Of a stretch of DNA of 64,000 nt, positions 1 through 10,662 are shown piece after piece. The stretch covers positions 19,291,368 to 19,355,367 of the forward strand of contig CM040453.1 of NCBI GenBank assembly GCA_022749755.1. Reading direction: 5' to 3'. The notes under the pieces were generated by a model that was not told where the DNA came from, did no database searches, and saw only the letters and a list, made by a program, of their open reading frames with translations. The position numbers were made by a program, and so were the translations under genes. The DNA is from Azadirachta indica. Lineage: Eukaryota > Streptophyta > Magnoliopsida > Sapindales > Meliaceae. The first letter of the stretch is position 1. Each line of letters starts with the position of its first letter.

Positions 1-809
1 TTACGTCTAACTACTTAAATGCCCTCTATAAGTCAAGGATTTGCTTCCAATCCAATTTTCTTATAAATTGGTAAACAGGGTCTTTTAAAGTTAGATTCTT
101 AAGACTATAATGATCACACTGTTTTTAGAATTGTTTGTACAAATTAAGAACTTCCCGCTATACATTTCCACAGGGATGCATCTTACAAGTCAATAGAATA
201 TTATCTAAAGACTCCCTACTCAGCCCATCCTTTATGAATTGTATTTTATCTTCTCTATTTGTAGACACCATTCTGACAATAGGACATCGCTTGTTACAAG
301 TCCAACATGCACATTTATGTCAGACTTGTAACCTTGTTGCTCTTCATTTTTTGGCAAAAAAACTCTTACCTAACCCAGGCATGCACAAAACAAATGAATT
401 AGAAAACTTACCTACTAGTCAGACCTTTACTTCATTTATCCAATGCATATCTTCAGGAATGCCTTTGTGCATAAGCATTCTCAACCTTTCACACTTAGCT
501 TGGTACATTTTTATTAGAACATTTCTGGGAAATGAAGGAAAATATGTTTGAAAATTAGAAAGTTTGTTATTCATTTGAAAAGAAGAAGAAAGGAAAGGAA
601 AGGAAAGGAAGAAAAAGAAAAAATTTTTTATCAGTTATTTTGGGTAATTGAAACAACCAACTTGACTGGGAAAGCTACTGAAAACAAACAACAAAACCAA
701 TAAAGCAAAAGGAAGAACATACAAATACTAACACAAGAAATAAGAAAATACATGCAAAGAAAGAAAAATAATCAAATGCTATAAATAGGCTCATGCAAGG
801 TGATGGATT
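1..809. other. No recognisable gene; downstream part of the Athila-like element
   Basis: No gene is supported here. A 138-codon open frame on the + strand (135-551) has no family signature and is probably chance. The stretch lies just beyond the integrase C-terminus of the - strand element at 810-7707, so it is probably that element's non-coding 3' internal region, with the 3' LTR beyond the window edge. A short GGAAA microsatellite lies at about 590-612. No copy of the LTR at 6300-7707 is visible here. Confidence 0.4.
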
Positions 810-2050
810 TTAGCTCACAACAAAATTCTCAAAAAATGGTTTCAATTGATGTCCATTAACCTTAAAAATATTACCATTTTTTGCATTTTCAATTTCAACA
901 ACTCTATGTAGGTAAATGCAGTTTTTCAGGAAATAAATACTACCTTGAATCATACCAAAAAACTCTTTCTGAAGGTTCAAAAGATTTTCTATTGATGCAT
1001 TTATCATGAAACAACTTCATCCTCTTTTTGTAAATTCTAGAATTTTCGTAAACTCCATTCTTGATTTCTTCAAGTTTATCACTTGGAGTTTTTCCAATGA
1101 TCTTGTTTTGTTTAAATCAAAATTAAGTTTTTTAATGGCCCAAAAAGCTTTATATTCTAATTCCACAAGCAAGTAACAAGCTTTCCCAAAAACAAGTCTA
1201 TAGGGAGACATTCCAAAAGTGATTTAAAAGTGTATCAGTTAATCTTAAAGACCAATCTTTATGATTTGGGTTCACTATTTTTTTCAAAATGTGTTTTATC
1301 TCTCTATTGGCCAGTTCGATTTGTCAACTTGTTTGTGGGTGATAACGAGTAGATACATTTTGTATAATTCCATATTTTTTAATTAAATTCTTAAAATGTC
1401 TATTACAAAAGTGTAAATCCCCATCATTTATTATGGCTCTAGATACTCCAAATATCAAAAAAATATTTTCCTTCAAATATTTCAAAAAAATTTTATGATC
1501 ATTGGTTTTGCATGAAATTACCACTACCCATTTTGAAACATAACCAACTCTAACCAAAATAATCAATGCCCAGCAATCAAACATTTCAATGATTAAAATA
1601 GAATTTAATGGTATCATGTTTTTTAAGAGTTATTCTACCTAATTTTTAACAATGGTCACATATTTTACAAAATTTATGCATGTCTTTAAATAAGGTGGGC
1701 CAATAAAATCCACATTGTAAGATTTTCGCAGCAATTTTCTTTGAAAAGAACTGACGACCACATTCTTTAGAATGATAAAAAGAAATAATATTTTGAATTC
1801 CATTTTCAGGTACACATTTCCTTATGACTTAATCAGTATAATATTTGAAAAGATATGAATCATTGTAAAAGAAATCGTGTACTTCCCTTAAAAATTTCTT
1901 CTTGTCTTAAGCATTCCAATGATTTGGGATTTGACTTATAACAAGAAAATTAACAATCTCAGCAAACCAAGGTAAAACTGAAACACTTAAAAGTTGCTCA
2001 TAAGGAAAATTGTCATTAATTAGTATTGTCTTAATTGGTTCATCAAACAT
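810..2050 (-). pseudogene. Ty3 integrase remnant
   Basis: The integrase would have inserted the element's cDNA into nuclear DNA. Three pieces are visible on the - strand. Around 1640-1680 a cysteine-rich stretch (KFCKICDHC) fits the N-terminal zinc-binding part. From 1324 to 1617 lies the end of the catalytic core, with the sequence STRYHPQTS. From 810 to 1211 lies the C-terminal part, with the typical [11 protein letters not shown] and, at the very end, AKNGNIFKVNGHQLKPF followed by a stop. The pieces lie in different frames or are separated by stops, so no protein can be made. The order after RT and RNase H is normal for Ty3 elements. Confidence is high for the family and moderate for the exact ends. 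Confidence 0.85.
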
Positions 2051-2134
2051 AAGTCTTGACAAGTGATCAGCAACTACATTTTGTACTCTTTTCTTGTCTT
2101 GAATTGTGAGATCAAATTCTTAAAATAGTAAAAT

Positions 2135-3320
2135 TCACCTAATCAATATATGTTTAGTATCCTTTTTTGAGAGAAGATATTTCAATGCTACATGATCACT
2201 AAAAATGACAATGAGTGAGCCAACAAGATGAGATCTAAATTTATCCAATACAAATAGTACTGCAAGTAATTCATTCTTAGTGGTAGAATAATTCATTTGA
2301 GCACTATTTAAAGTTTTATTAGCATAATAAATCACATAAGGTTTCCTATCCTTTTGTTGTCCTAAAACAGCTCTAACAGCATAATCGCTAGCATCACACA
2401 TAATTTCAAGAGGCAAAGTCCAATCAGGAGGCTACATGATAGGAGCATATGTTAGCATACTTTAAATTTGACAAAAACTTCTTGACATTGTTTAATCCAC
2501 TCAAAAAAAGCATCTTTTGATAAGAGATTATACAATGGTCTTGATATAACACTAAAGTCTTTGATAAATCTCCTATAAAAACCAGTATGTCCTAGAAATG
2601 ATCTAACATCTCTAATAGACTCAAGAATAAGCAAGTTGACAATCAATTCAATTTTAGATTTATTTACTTCAATTCCTTTGGATGAAACAATATGACCAAG
2701 TACAATATCATTTGTGACCATAAAATAACATTTTTCCCAATTAAGCACGATATTCTTCTCTTTACACTTAGTCAAAACTTTTTCCAAGTTAGATAAACAA
2801 TCATCAAATGAGTCTCCAAAAACAAAAAAGTTATCCATGAAAGCTTCAAGAAACCGTTCAACCATGTCGCCAAAAATGCTAAGCATGCATCTTTGAAATA
2901 TAGTTGGTGCATTACATAATCTAAAAAAGCATCATTTTATATACGAAAGTTCCAGATGAGCAAGTGAAAGTAGTCTTTTCTTGGTGGTCTTCAAGTGTAA
3001 TTTCAATTTGATTATACCTAGAATATCCATCTAGGAAACAATAAAATATATGTCCAGCTACCTTTTCTAACATTTGATCCATGAATAATAAAGATAAATG
3101 GTCTTTCCTGGTCATTGAGTTAAGTTTCCTATAACCAATGCACATTCTCCAACAAGTACTTGTTCTAGTTAGAATTAATTCATTATTTTTAATTTTGACT
3201 ACAGTAACTCAAGATTTCTTAGGTACACCTTGAGTAGGACTTACCCATATGTTATTTGAAATAGGCTAAATGATTTCCACATCTAAAAGCTTGAGAACCT
3301 CATTTCTCACTACTCTTTCA
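2135..3320 (-). pseudogene. Ty3 reverse transcriptase and RNase H remnant
   Basis: The - strand carries, in order, an RT N-terminal part (ISNNIWVSPTQGVPKKS near 3190-3280), the fingers and palm (YRKLNSMTRKDH, FLDGYSRYNQI; 2921-3145), the palm end (2452-2886, LNWEKCYFM, VLGHIVSSKGIEVNKSKI) and RNase H (2135-2416, CDASDYAVRAVLGQ and NELLAVLFVLDKFR). The catalytic FMDD motif of this family reads FMDN here, so a metal-binding aspartate is lost. Several frame breaks separate the pieces. The enzyme would have copied element RNA into DNA in virus-like particles. It is clearly Ty3-type and clearly dead. Confidence 0.9.
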
Positions 3321-3849
3321 TATTAGGATTTAGTTTCAGTTACATTTTTCTAGATGATTTGGCATTATCTTCCAAATATATCTTGTACGTGCAAATTAAA
3401 GTATTAATTCCTTTTATGTTAACTATAATCCATCCTAAGGCATGTTTATACAATCTCAAAATTTCTAGCCACTTACATTTTTTAAGAGCATTGAGTCTAA
3501 AAGAAATTATAATCAGAAAATTTTTGTTAGCACACAAGAAAGCATATTTGAGATCACATGGTAGTGGTCTTAATTCAAATTTTAATGATTGGAAACTTGA
3601 TGGCATCGATTTATCAGCACATTGAGGTAAGTCTTCAAATTTTGGTCTTCATCCATTAACTTCCAAAACCTAAGAAGATTTTACAAGGAAATAAATGTGA
3701 GATATTTCAAAATTTTCATCAAAATTCAAACCATTGCAACCATTTAAACAAGCATCCTAGGGATCAGAAAATAATGAAACATTAAAGCAGTCATGAACAA
3801 ATTCCTCAATATAACTAACTTTATGTATATCATCATTTTCATAGGGTGC

Positions 3850-4370
3850 TTACTTTCCAAAAGAGAGTTTTAAAACTCCATTTCTACAATTTATTATTGC
3901 ATTAGATGTAACAAGAAATAAACATCCTAATATGACAAGAATTTGGGTTCTTGAGTTAGGACTAAGTTATGTGTCTAAGACAATAAAATCAACTAGAAAG
4001 TAAAATTTATCTATTTTGACTAACACATCTTTAATTATTTCTTGTGGCATTTTAACAGAATGATCAACAATTTTAAGTATTGTAGAGGTAGGTTTAAGTG
4101 CACCTAAAACTAATTGCTTATGCACTGAATATGACAAAAGATTGACATTTGCACCAAGATCAAGTAAAGCATGGTTTTTCCTAAAGTTTCCAATTACACA
4201 AGAAATAGTTGGACAACTAGGATCTTTATATTTTGGTGAAATGTTATGTTGAATAGTTGAACTAACATTTTTCGTTAAAAATGCTTTCTTTTGAACATTA
4301 AATTTCCTTTTAATAGTGCATAAATCTTTTAAAAAATTTAGCATAAGAAAGAACTTGCTTACTTGCATCT
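3850..4370 (-). pseudogene. Ty3 aspartic protease remnant
   Basis: A 133-codon - strand frame (3967-4368) has the retropepsin-like core of plant Athila-type elements: HALLDLGANVNLLSYSV as the active-site loop, then KMPQEIIKDVLVKIDKF and the end FIVLDT. In these elements DLGA or DLGAS replaces the usual DTG or DSG motif, so the loop itself is not evidence of damage. The frame stops at the end of FIVLDT and is separated from gag and RT by stops. It lies between gag and RT, as expected. Its role would have been to cleave the element's own polyprotein. Confidence 0.85.
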
Positions 4371-4649
4371 AGCAAAGAAATGTTAATTTTAACTTATTAG
4401 TTGCAATCTTTTGAGGAAAAGGAGTAAGGAATATGAATTTATTAGCGCTTACCATCATCCTTACTATTATCTTGTGGCTTCAACAGTGCACTATGCATTT
4501 GGCCCTTGAACGGAATGGTTTTCTCAATAACCGTTCTATTTTGTAAAATTATAATAGAATTGGCATTTTCAATGTGAGCTTTACTTATCCTAGAAAGATG
4601 ACATTGACTAGAAGGATTAGATTGAGTTTGATCAGGAAACTTACATTTC

Positions 4650-5855
4650 TCGTAAGTCTACAAAGATAAAGTCAAAGTAGATAATGTATTTTTTATTTCA
4701 TTGATGGCTTGTGAAGTTTGATTATTAATGTTTGTTTGCCCTTGCAAGTTTGGTTGTAATGTCTCCTCAAGATTCTTTGAACGTGGTGCGTATAAGAATA
4801 GAAATTTGACGTACTTGGAGAAGGCATTGTGTGTGCATTGTTGTCATTCTTCCAGCTAAAATTGAGATAATTCCTCTATTTAGGATTATAAGTTTCTGAA
4901 TAAGAAGATAAAAAGGCTTTCTAACATTATTCATTGCATTTGCTTGTTCATGAAAAACTTCTTTGAAAATAGCAATATCTGGACATTTATTTGTTGAGTG
5001 CCCTATAATTTCACAAATGCCAAAGATTTCTCCCTTTTGTAATAGATTTAGCTTCCTTAACTCTCCTTATTTCCATGGCTTCAACCTTTCTCTCCAAACT
5101 ATCAATCTTAGCATTCAAATCATCTTCTTGATTAAGATGATATTTTCCTTTAACATTTGCAAGATTAGATCTAATTGAATTTTTCAGAAGAATTAGTGCT
5201 ATGCCACAATTCTGAGTTTTCAGCTAAGTGGTCTAAGTATTCTAAGGCTTCTTCAGGTTCTTTGTTAAGAAATCACCATTACACATTGCTTTGCTCAAGT
5301 GTTAATCCCTCATAATAGAAACTTATAATGCGCCATTTTTCAAAATTATGATGTGGACAAGAATATTAATAAATCCTTAAATCTTTGCCAACATTGGAAA
5401 TATGCTTCGTTTGAATTTTGAGACAAATTTTGGATTTGCCTTTTCAAACCATTGGTCTTATGTGTTGGAAAAAACTATTTAAAAAATTCACCTTGCATTT
5501 CATGCCATGTGCCAATTGATCTAGGTTTTAAAGAGTTAAGCCAAAATTTTGTTTTATTTTTAAATGACAAAGGAACTGATTTTAGCCTAACAATTTCATC
5601 AATACAAACTTGATCATTAAAGGTAGTACAAACTTCCGCAAATTCTTTAAGATGCAAGTAAGGACTTTCAAATTCTAAACCATGGAAATTAGGAAGTAAT
5701 GGAATCATTCCTGGCTTAAATCTAAAATTATGATCAGTAAGAGGAAAAATAAAGCATTAAGGAGCAGAACTTCAAAGTGGTTGTAGATATTTATGAATGG
5801 GTCGTAATGGTTGATTTTCATGTTCACTATGCACACTTTCCTCTTCAGCCATTGT
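4650..5855 (-). pseudogene. Ty3 gag remnant with zinc knuckle
   Basis: The - strand encodes pieces of the element's capsid protein. Its N-terminus begins near 5855 (MAEEE). A capsid segment at 5475-5708 has LKEFAEVCTTF, LKSVPLSFKNKTKFWLNSL and IGTWHEMQGEFFK, typical of the retrotransposon gag family. Near 4930-5010 is a knuckle-like stretch, GICEIIGHSTNKCPD, followed by EVFHEQANAMNNV, both typical of Athila gag. The interval between is broken by stops and frameshifts. The primer-binding region and 5' LTR lie just upstream on the - strand. It is non-functional. Confidence 0.8.
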
Positions 5856-6299
5856 GCTAGATATGTGTGATTGTAAAGGTGAATAAAAAAATTCTAGTGA
5901 AGGTTTTAGAATTACCTTTGATCAAATGATGAGAGTAAGGATCACGAAGCCACCCAAGTATAAAAATAAATAAAACAACTGTAAAAGAAAGTACAATAAA
6001 ATAAAATGTTAACATAATATTAATACAAATGAAAAGAAAAGAGGTGGTACAACCTTCCTCTCGAAAATTAAAAAATTATAAAACCAATAGCACAATAATT
6101 AACAAACGAGAGAATTGAAATAGGTGGCAAAGTCTCATAAACAAAATAAACAGTAAAAATTAGGTGGTATATGTAGAACCAACCATAAATGGACAGTTAA
6201 GCCTCCCAATTAAAAGAAAAATATATAATAAGTAAATAAAAATAAAATAAGAACTTACTAAACTTTATACAAACCATACTCCTTGGCAGCCACACCAAA

Positions 6300-7707
6300 A
6301 ACTTACTACAACTTTTAAGTTGTAATATCTAAGTATAAGTTGTCTCAGGTAATTCATAAGTCTGAGTATCAATCCATAGGAAATTGATTATAATAAGTCC
6401 GCAAGTCTAATAGTCCAAATATTTAGAAATTATATTGATTAATTTGTTTATTTTAAAATAAATTGGATATACCAACTACTAGAGCATTAAGGATTCACTT
6501 TGAAGAAATTTATAAAAATCATTATTGATCTTTTTTTTTAACATAATTAAGAATCAACTAAGGAGTGAAGTTAATTAGAAAATAAATATCATTTAAGCAC
6601 ATGAGAGTATCTTTTTGAAAAAAAGAAGATAGGAAACGAAGTGACTAACCTTTAAATTGATATTGAAAACTACAAGTTGCCTTACTCTTTGATATATAAA
6701 AAAACATCCAAGAAATCAATGTACTATTTGTTAATAATGAATCAAAGTTTCTCACAAACCAAAGATACTTGCAAAATCTAGTAATCAATCAATTGAAAAG
6801 TTTAACAATGAAGTGCCAAGCAAAGGATCAAAGAACAATTATTATAAAATCATCAAAGCTTCACCCGTTACCCTAGCTATGAATTTAGCAATACATAATG
6901 TAATTAAATCTAAATTAAGAAAGGGAGAATGAAAACAAAGAGAAAGGATTTCCTAGATAACTTATACCACTTCCTTTATATAGGCAAAACAAGAGATATT
7001 TCGTATGTGTGAACACAAGTTGTAAACTTTCAACTTGATCATGCTCTATCCAATTGTAGCACATCTTGGACTGTTAAATTCACCAAATTTCTTAAACATA
7101 TTTTGTCAAAATTGTAGGCTCCTCCATAAGCTCGATTTCGAATGGTTCAATTTCAACCAAATTTATTATGTATAGCCTGAGTTATGTTAAAAATGGGGAA
7201 AGGCGTTCAGTTTCGATTTCTCTACCGATCTTCTAGGATGACGGCAACTTTTGATAGCCAAGGACTTTGAATTTGGACAAGCGAGAAACATAATGTTTGT
7301 AAAGCTTTCCATAAGCTTTCCAAAACATCAAACTTTATGATTTTTGAATACGTATGTGGGAAAATAGGCCCAAATACAAAACCATGTTAGGAGCCCTAAA
7401 CTACGGTTAAGTTCTATTGAAGCCTGACTTTGACCCAATAGATGCTTGAACTGATTTAATCTCTAATTTCCACTTTTGTGAAGGAATGATTCCATGTTCT
7501 TGTGGCCTAAGAATTGTATCAAATGATGTTTTAAATTAAAAGATATGCTTATTATATAAAACCTAAGCAAAATTAATTATTAAGTCCAATTATTGTTTTG
7601 GAATTCAGTATAAAGGAAAATGCATAATTTAGGGAAAGTTAATAACATTCTTAGGTATAAAAGCATAATATTTCTCTAGATAAACATATATTTTTAAACA
7701 TTTATCA
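6300..7707 (-). repeat. 5' LTR of the Athila-like element
   Basis: About 1.4 kb. The outer end is at 7707, where the + strand reads TTTATCA, matching the end of the solo LTR at 58126. A TATA-like box (CTATATAAAG on the - strand) lies near 6970-6985. The inner end near 6300 is approximate. It is followed on the - strand by TTTTTGGTGTGGCTGCCAAG, which I read as a decayed copy of the usual primer-binding region of this group. Similarity to the solo LTR at 56317-58126 is visible around the TATA box (6960-7080 versus 57310-57400). No pair is visible in the window. Confidence 0.7.
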
Positions 7708-8400
7708 ATTCTGATAAGAACAAAGTACCTGATCACCTATCCCAATGAATCTTCATACCTAAAATCTTTTTTGTTTTAACCAATTCCTTTATCTCAAACT
7801 CATCACTCAACTAGTTTTTAATGAATTAATATCCGACATGGTTTTCACAACTATTAACATGTCATCAACATACAGTAGCAAATAAATGTAACATTCATAT
7901 AGAGTCTCTTATAGTATACACAACTATCATAAACACTTCTAGTATATTCACAATCAAGCACAAAATTATCAAATCTTTTGTACCACCTTCTATGAGACTG
8001 CTTCAAACCGTACAAGGATTTCTTAAGGAGACAAACTTATTCTTATTTATCAAAAGAGATAAAAGCCTCTGATTGACTCATGTAAATCTACTCATCTAAT
8101 GTGCTATACGAAAATGTTGTTTTACATCTAGCTGCCCAAGATGAAGATTATAAACAGCAACCAAAGCTAATAGCACTTTGACAGAATTATGTTTCACAAC
8201 TAGAGAAAACACCTTATTGAAGTCAATTCCTTCTTTTTGTGTATAACCTTTTGCTATAAGACGTGCTTTGTATCTAGGAGCTTCAACCTATAATATCCCT
8301 TCCTTGTTCTTATAAAACCATTTGTATCCTACTACTTGCTGTCACTTAGGCAACGTCACCAACTCGCATTTCACCCCCTTACACCTCCTATTACATCAGC
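7708..8400 (-). pseudogene. Ty1/copia reverse transcriptase remnant
   Basis: Read on the - strand from about 8400 down to 7708, this encodes the start and middle of a copia-type RT: LVTLPK, VVGYKWFYKNKEG, APRYKARLIAKGYTQKEGI, DFNKVFSLVVKH, LALVAVYNLHLGQLDVKQ, and later GMKIHWDR with SGTLFLSE. Several stops and frameshifts break it. It ends abruptly at 7707/7708 at the outer end of the Athila LTR, so the copia element is older and was interrupted. At the other end it nearly abuts the truncated P450 fragment at 8452, which suggests the copia element, or a deletion linked to it, removed the 5' part of that gene. Confidence 0.85.
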
Positions 8401-8451
8401 GTACTCCAATATACTGTACCAGTTACCAAATATAGGCCATAAGTTCTACAT

Positions 8452-9111
8452 AAAGCTTACTGAAAAAGAAATCGTGAATTTGTGTTTAGAATTTCTTAAC
8501 GCTAGAACATACACTACGTTCACAGTGCTGCAGTGGACCATGGTGAATTTAGTGAAATACACTGATATTCAAGAGAAGTTATTCACGAAAATGAAAGGAG
8601 ATATTGAAGATGGAGAATAAGAGGTAAAAGAAAAGAGTTTTAGAAGATGCCATATCCCAAAGTAGTGATCTTATAAGGTCTCAGATGACATCCTCTAAGG
8701 CATTTAGGTTGCCATACACTATGACAAAAGATTTCAAACTTGAGGGATGCGTGATACCGAAAGATGCGAGTATAAATTTCACGATAGCCAAAATGGGTTG
8801 ACACCCAGATGTTTGGAAGGATACAAAGTTGTTCAAGCCAGAGAGATTTTTGAGCGAAGAAAATGGAGGAGTTGAAGCATATGATATAAAAGAAAGCAAG
8901 AAATAAAGATCATGCCATTTGGAGTTAGGAGGACGATTTGTCCTGGACATGGTTTGGCTATGCTTCATTTGGAATATTTTGTTGCTAATTTGGTTTGGAA
9001 CTTTGAGTGGAAAGTTGTGGATAGAGATGAAGTCGACTTGTCAGAGAAGAAGAGTTTATAATGGTGATGAAGATTCCATTGAAGGCTCATATTTCTCCAA
9101 GAATTATATGA
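8452..9111 (+). pseudogene. CYP89A-like P450 fragment A (3' third only)
   Basis: This corresponds to residues of about 294 to 513 of the intact gene at 42137-43678. It begins at the I-helix region (KLTEKEIVNLCLEFLNA) and runs to the terminal stop at 9109-9111. The oxygen-activating AGTDTT motif reads ARTYTT, a stop follows EDGE near 8618, and several frameshifts follow. The heme-binding region near 8915-8945 is still readable but damaged ([10 protein letters not shown], with the cysteine kept and a glycine lost). The N-terminal two thirds are missing at the junction with the copia remnant. Coding and 3' flanking sequence are closest to locus C at 36205, which supports A and C being copies of one ancestor. 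It cannot encode an enzyme. Confidence 0.93.
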
Positions 9112-10662
9112 GAATTGACTTTTAATATTGTATGTATTTAGACTATGACTAGTGACTACGCAGAGAAATAAGTAAAGTCTTGTTTTCAACATCGAAAAAT
9201 AATAAGAAAGCGAAAATGTGCTGTTCAAAAATTTGATTTTGAAAATGTTAAGCACAAGAAATCATAAAAGTATTGTCTTCAAAATTACAACCGGCAGAGT
9301 TAGATATGCCTGTTAACTTCCTTACTGATATAATTATTTGCATAGAGATAATTACAATTTTATTAATACCTTGTAACAAACTAACAATATCACCATTTTT
9401 TTATTTGCCTCCAACATAGTTAATGTGACTAATTTAATTAGGACACGTTTTGATTCTCTCATGCTATTTTGAATGAGTGTAACAATAAGAATTGAATGAA
9501 TGGGTTGAGTTAATTGTATACGTTAACAACATTCATCCCCCACTTAATTCCTTTCATATATTTGTTGCAACTGAAGTTTGAATAGATAACTCTTGTTACA
9601 AAAGCAAATGTTACATTCTTTTTTATTTATATTTTAAAATGTAATATACATGAATTATAAAAAAAGACTGAGATACTATTAAAAAATTTAAAAATTGTTT
9701 CGAAAAAAAATTAGAAGTCTGCCCAATTAATTAAAACAGGCATAATACAATTTTTATAAATTCACCCATAATTAGAAAATTTTTTTAATATTGCAATTAC
9801 TTAATTATCATAGTTTATTAGTAATATGTGTTAATTACATTACATGTATTGATTTTTTTTGTTGGGTCAATTCTAATTGTTTGTGTGAGCGTGCATATAA
9901 GCATATGATACGACTTTTGTAAGGAACAAAAATAAGCATAAATTCAGACAACTTTCTAGATCATAAAGAATGAATTGTCCTCTCCAAATACAAGTTGTGT
10001 GAACGAAAAAACTCTTAGCTGAGCCTAATGAGTAGATGTGGAGACGAAGGATATACATGAAACATGAAATATATGCGTAAATGCATTAAATTATATTTTA
10101 CATTATTTTTTAAGTTTTAGAATTTATTGCTGATAAATTTTATGATAATTAAATTCTTACTCAGATAGATACAAAAAAATTGAAATACTTCCGTTAGTCA
10201 TATTAAAAAAATTCTCAAAATATAATTCAAATTATAAAAAATTGAAAAAGCATTAACAAAGAAATGAAGCGAAAGTCAAATATTCATTATTTTAATTTCT
10301 AAAAAGTAACTTCTCGTGTTTTTAAGTTGGCTTGCTTATATATACCTTTACGCACTTCCTGTTATCAAAATTGCTACCTTGTTATTGCAAGATGTTAAAG
10401 GTTGATATCGAATTTCTTAATAATCATGATTTCTCGAACCAAACTCCAAGTTATTTGACAATAATAATTGTATATTTATAATTTCTTCTTTAATAGATAA
10501 CTTCTAAGTTGTTTACCATGTATATTGACACAATTATTGTTCTATATGACAGAAAAAATATCACACATATAGCATTATCATAAATAATAATTCATAACAG
10601 ATACTGGACTTGTCCTACATTACTTTACTACTTACATATAAATATTATATATCTAATAGGGG
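9112..10662. repeat. Duplicated gene flank, copy 1 (downstream of P450 A)
   Basis: This non-coding, AT-rich stretch matches the DNA downstream of locus C (37756-40858) over most of its length, and parts match the DNA downstream of locus D (44640-45150 and 55502-55862). Good anchor segments are 9858-10070 (versus 38275-38490 and 44955-45150) and 10310-10545 (versus 40445-40690). It lacks both the MULE found in copy 2 and the Tat element found in copy 3, so it preserves the empty sites for both: about 10187-10195 and 10054-10058. No gene is seen in it. Confidence 0.8.

Larger units (their letters stand above)
810..7707 (-). mobile_element. Athila-like Ty3/gypsy retrotransposon, degenerate, 3' end outside window
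   Basis: On the - strand, gag with a zinc knuckle, protease, reverse transcriptase, RNase H and integrase follow one another in the Ty3 order from about 5855 down to 810, preceded by a long 5' LTR (about 6300-7707). The protease motif of the DLGA type, the long LTR and the lack of a second RNase H fit the Athila branch of the plant non-chromovirus group; the branch is my inference. Many stops and frameshifts make it non-functional. Its 5' LTR end at 7707 cuts a copia RT reading frame, so it inserted into an older copia element. The 3' LTR is not in the window. Confidence 0.85.

Noticed and set aside
135..551. 138-codon + strand open frame at the left edge
   Set aside because: No recognisable motif, probable retroelement-internal DNA, and no sign of a conserved start or domain.
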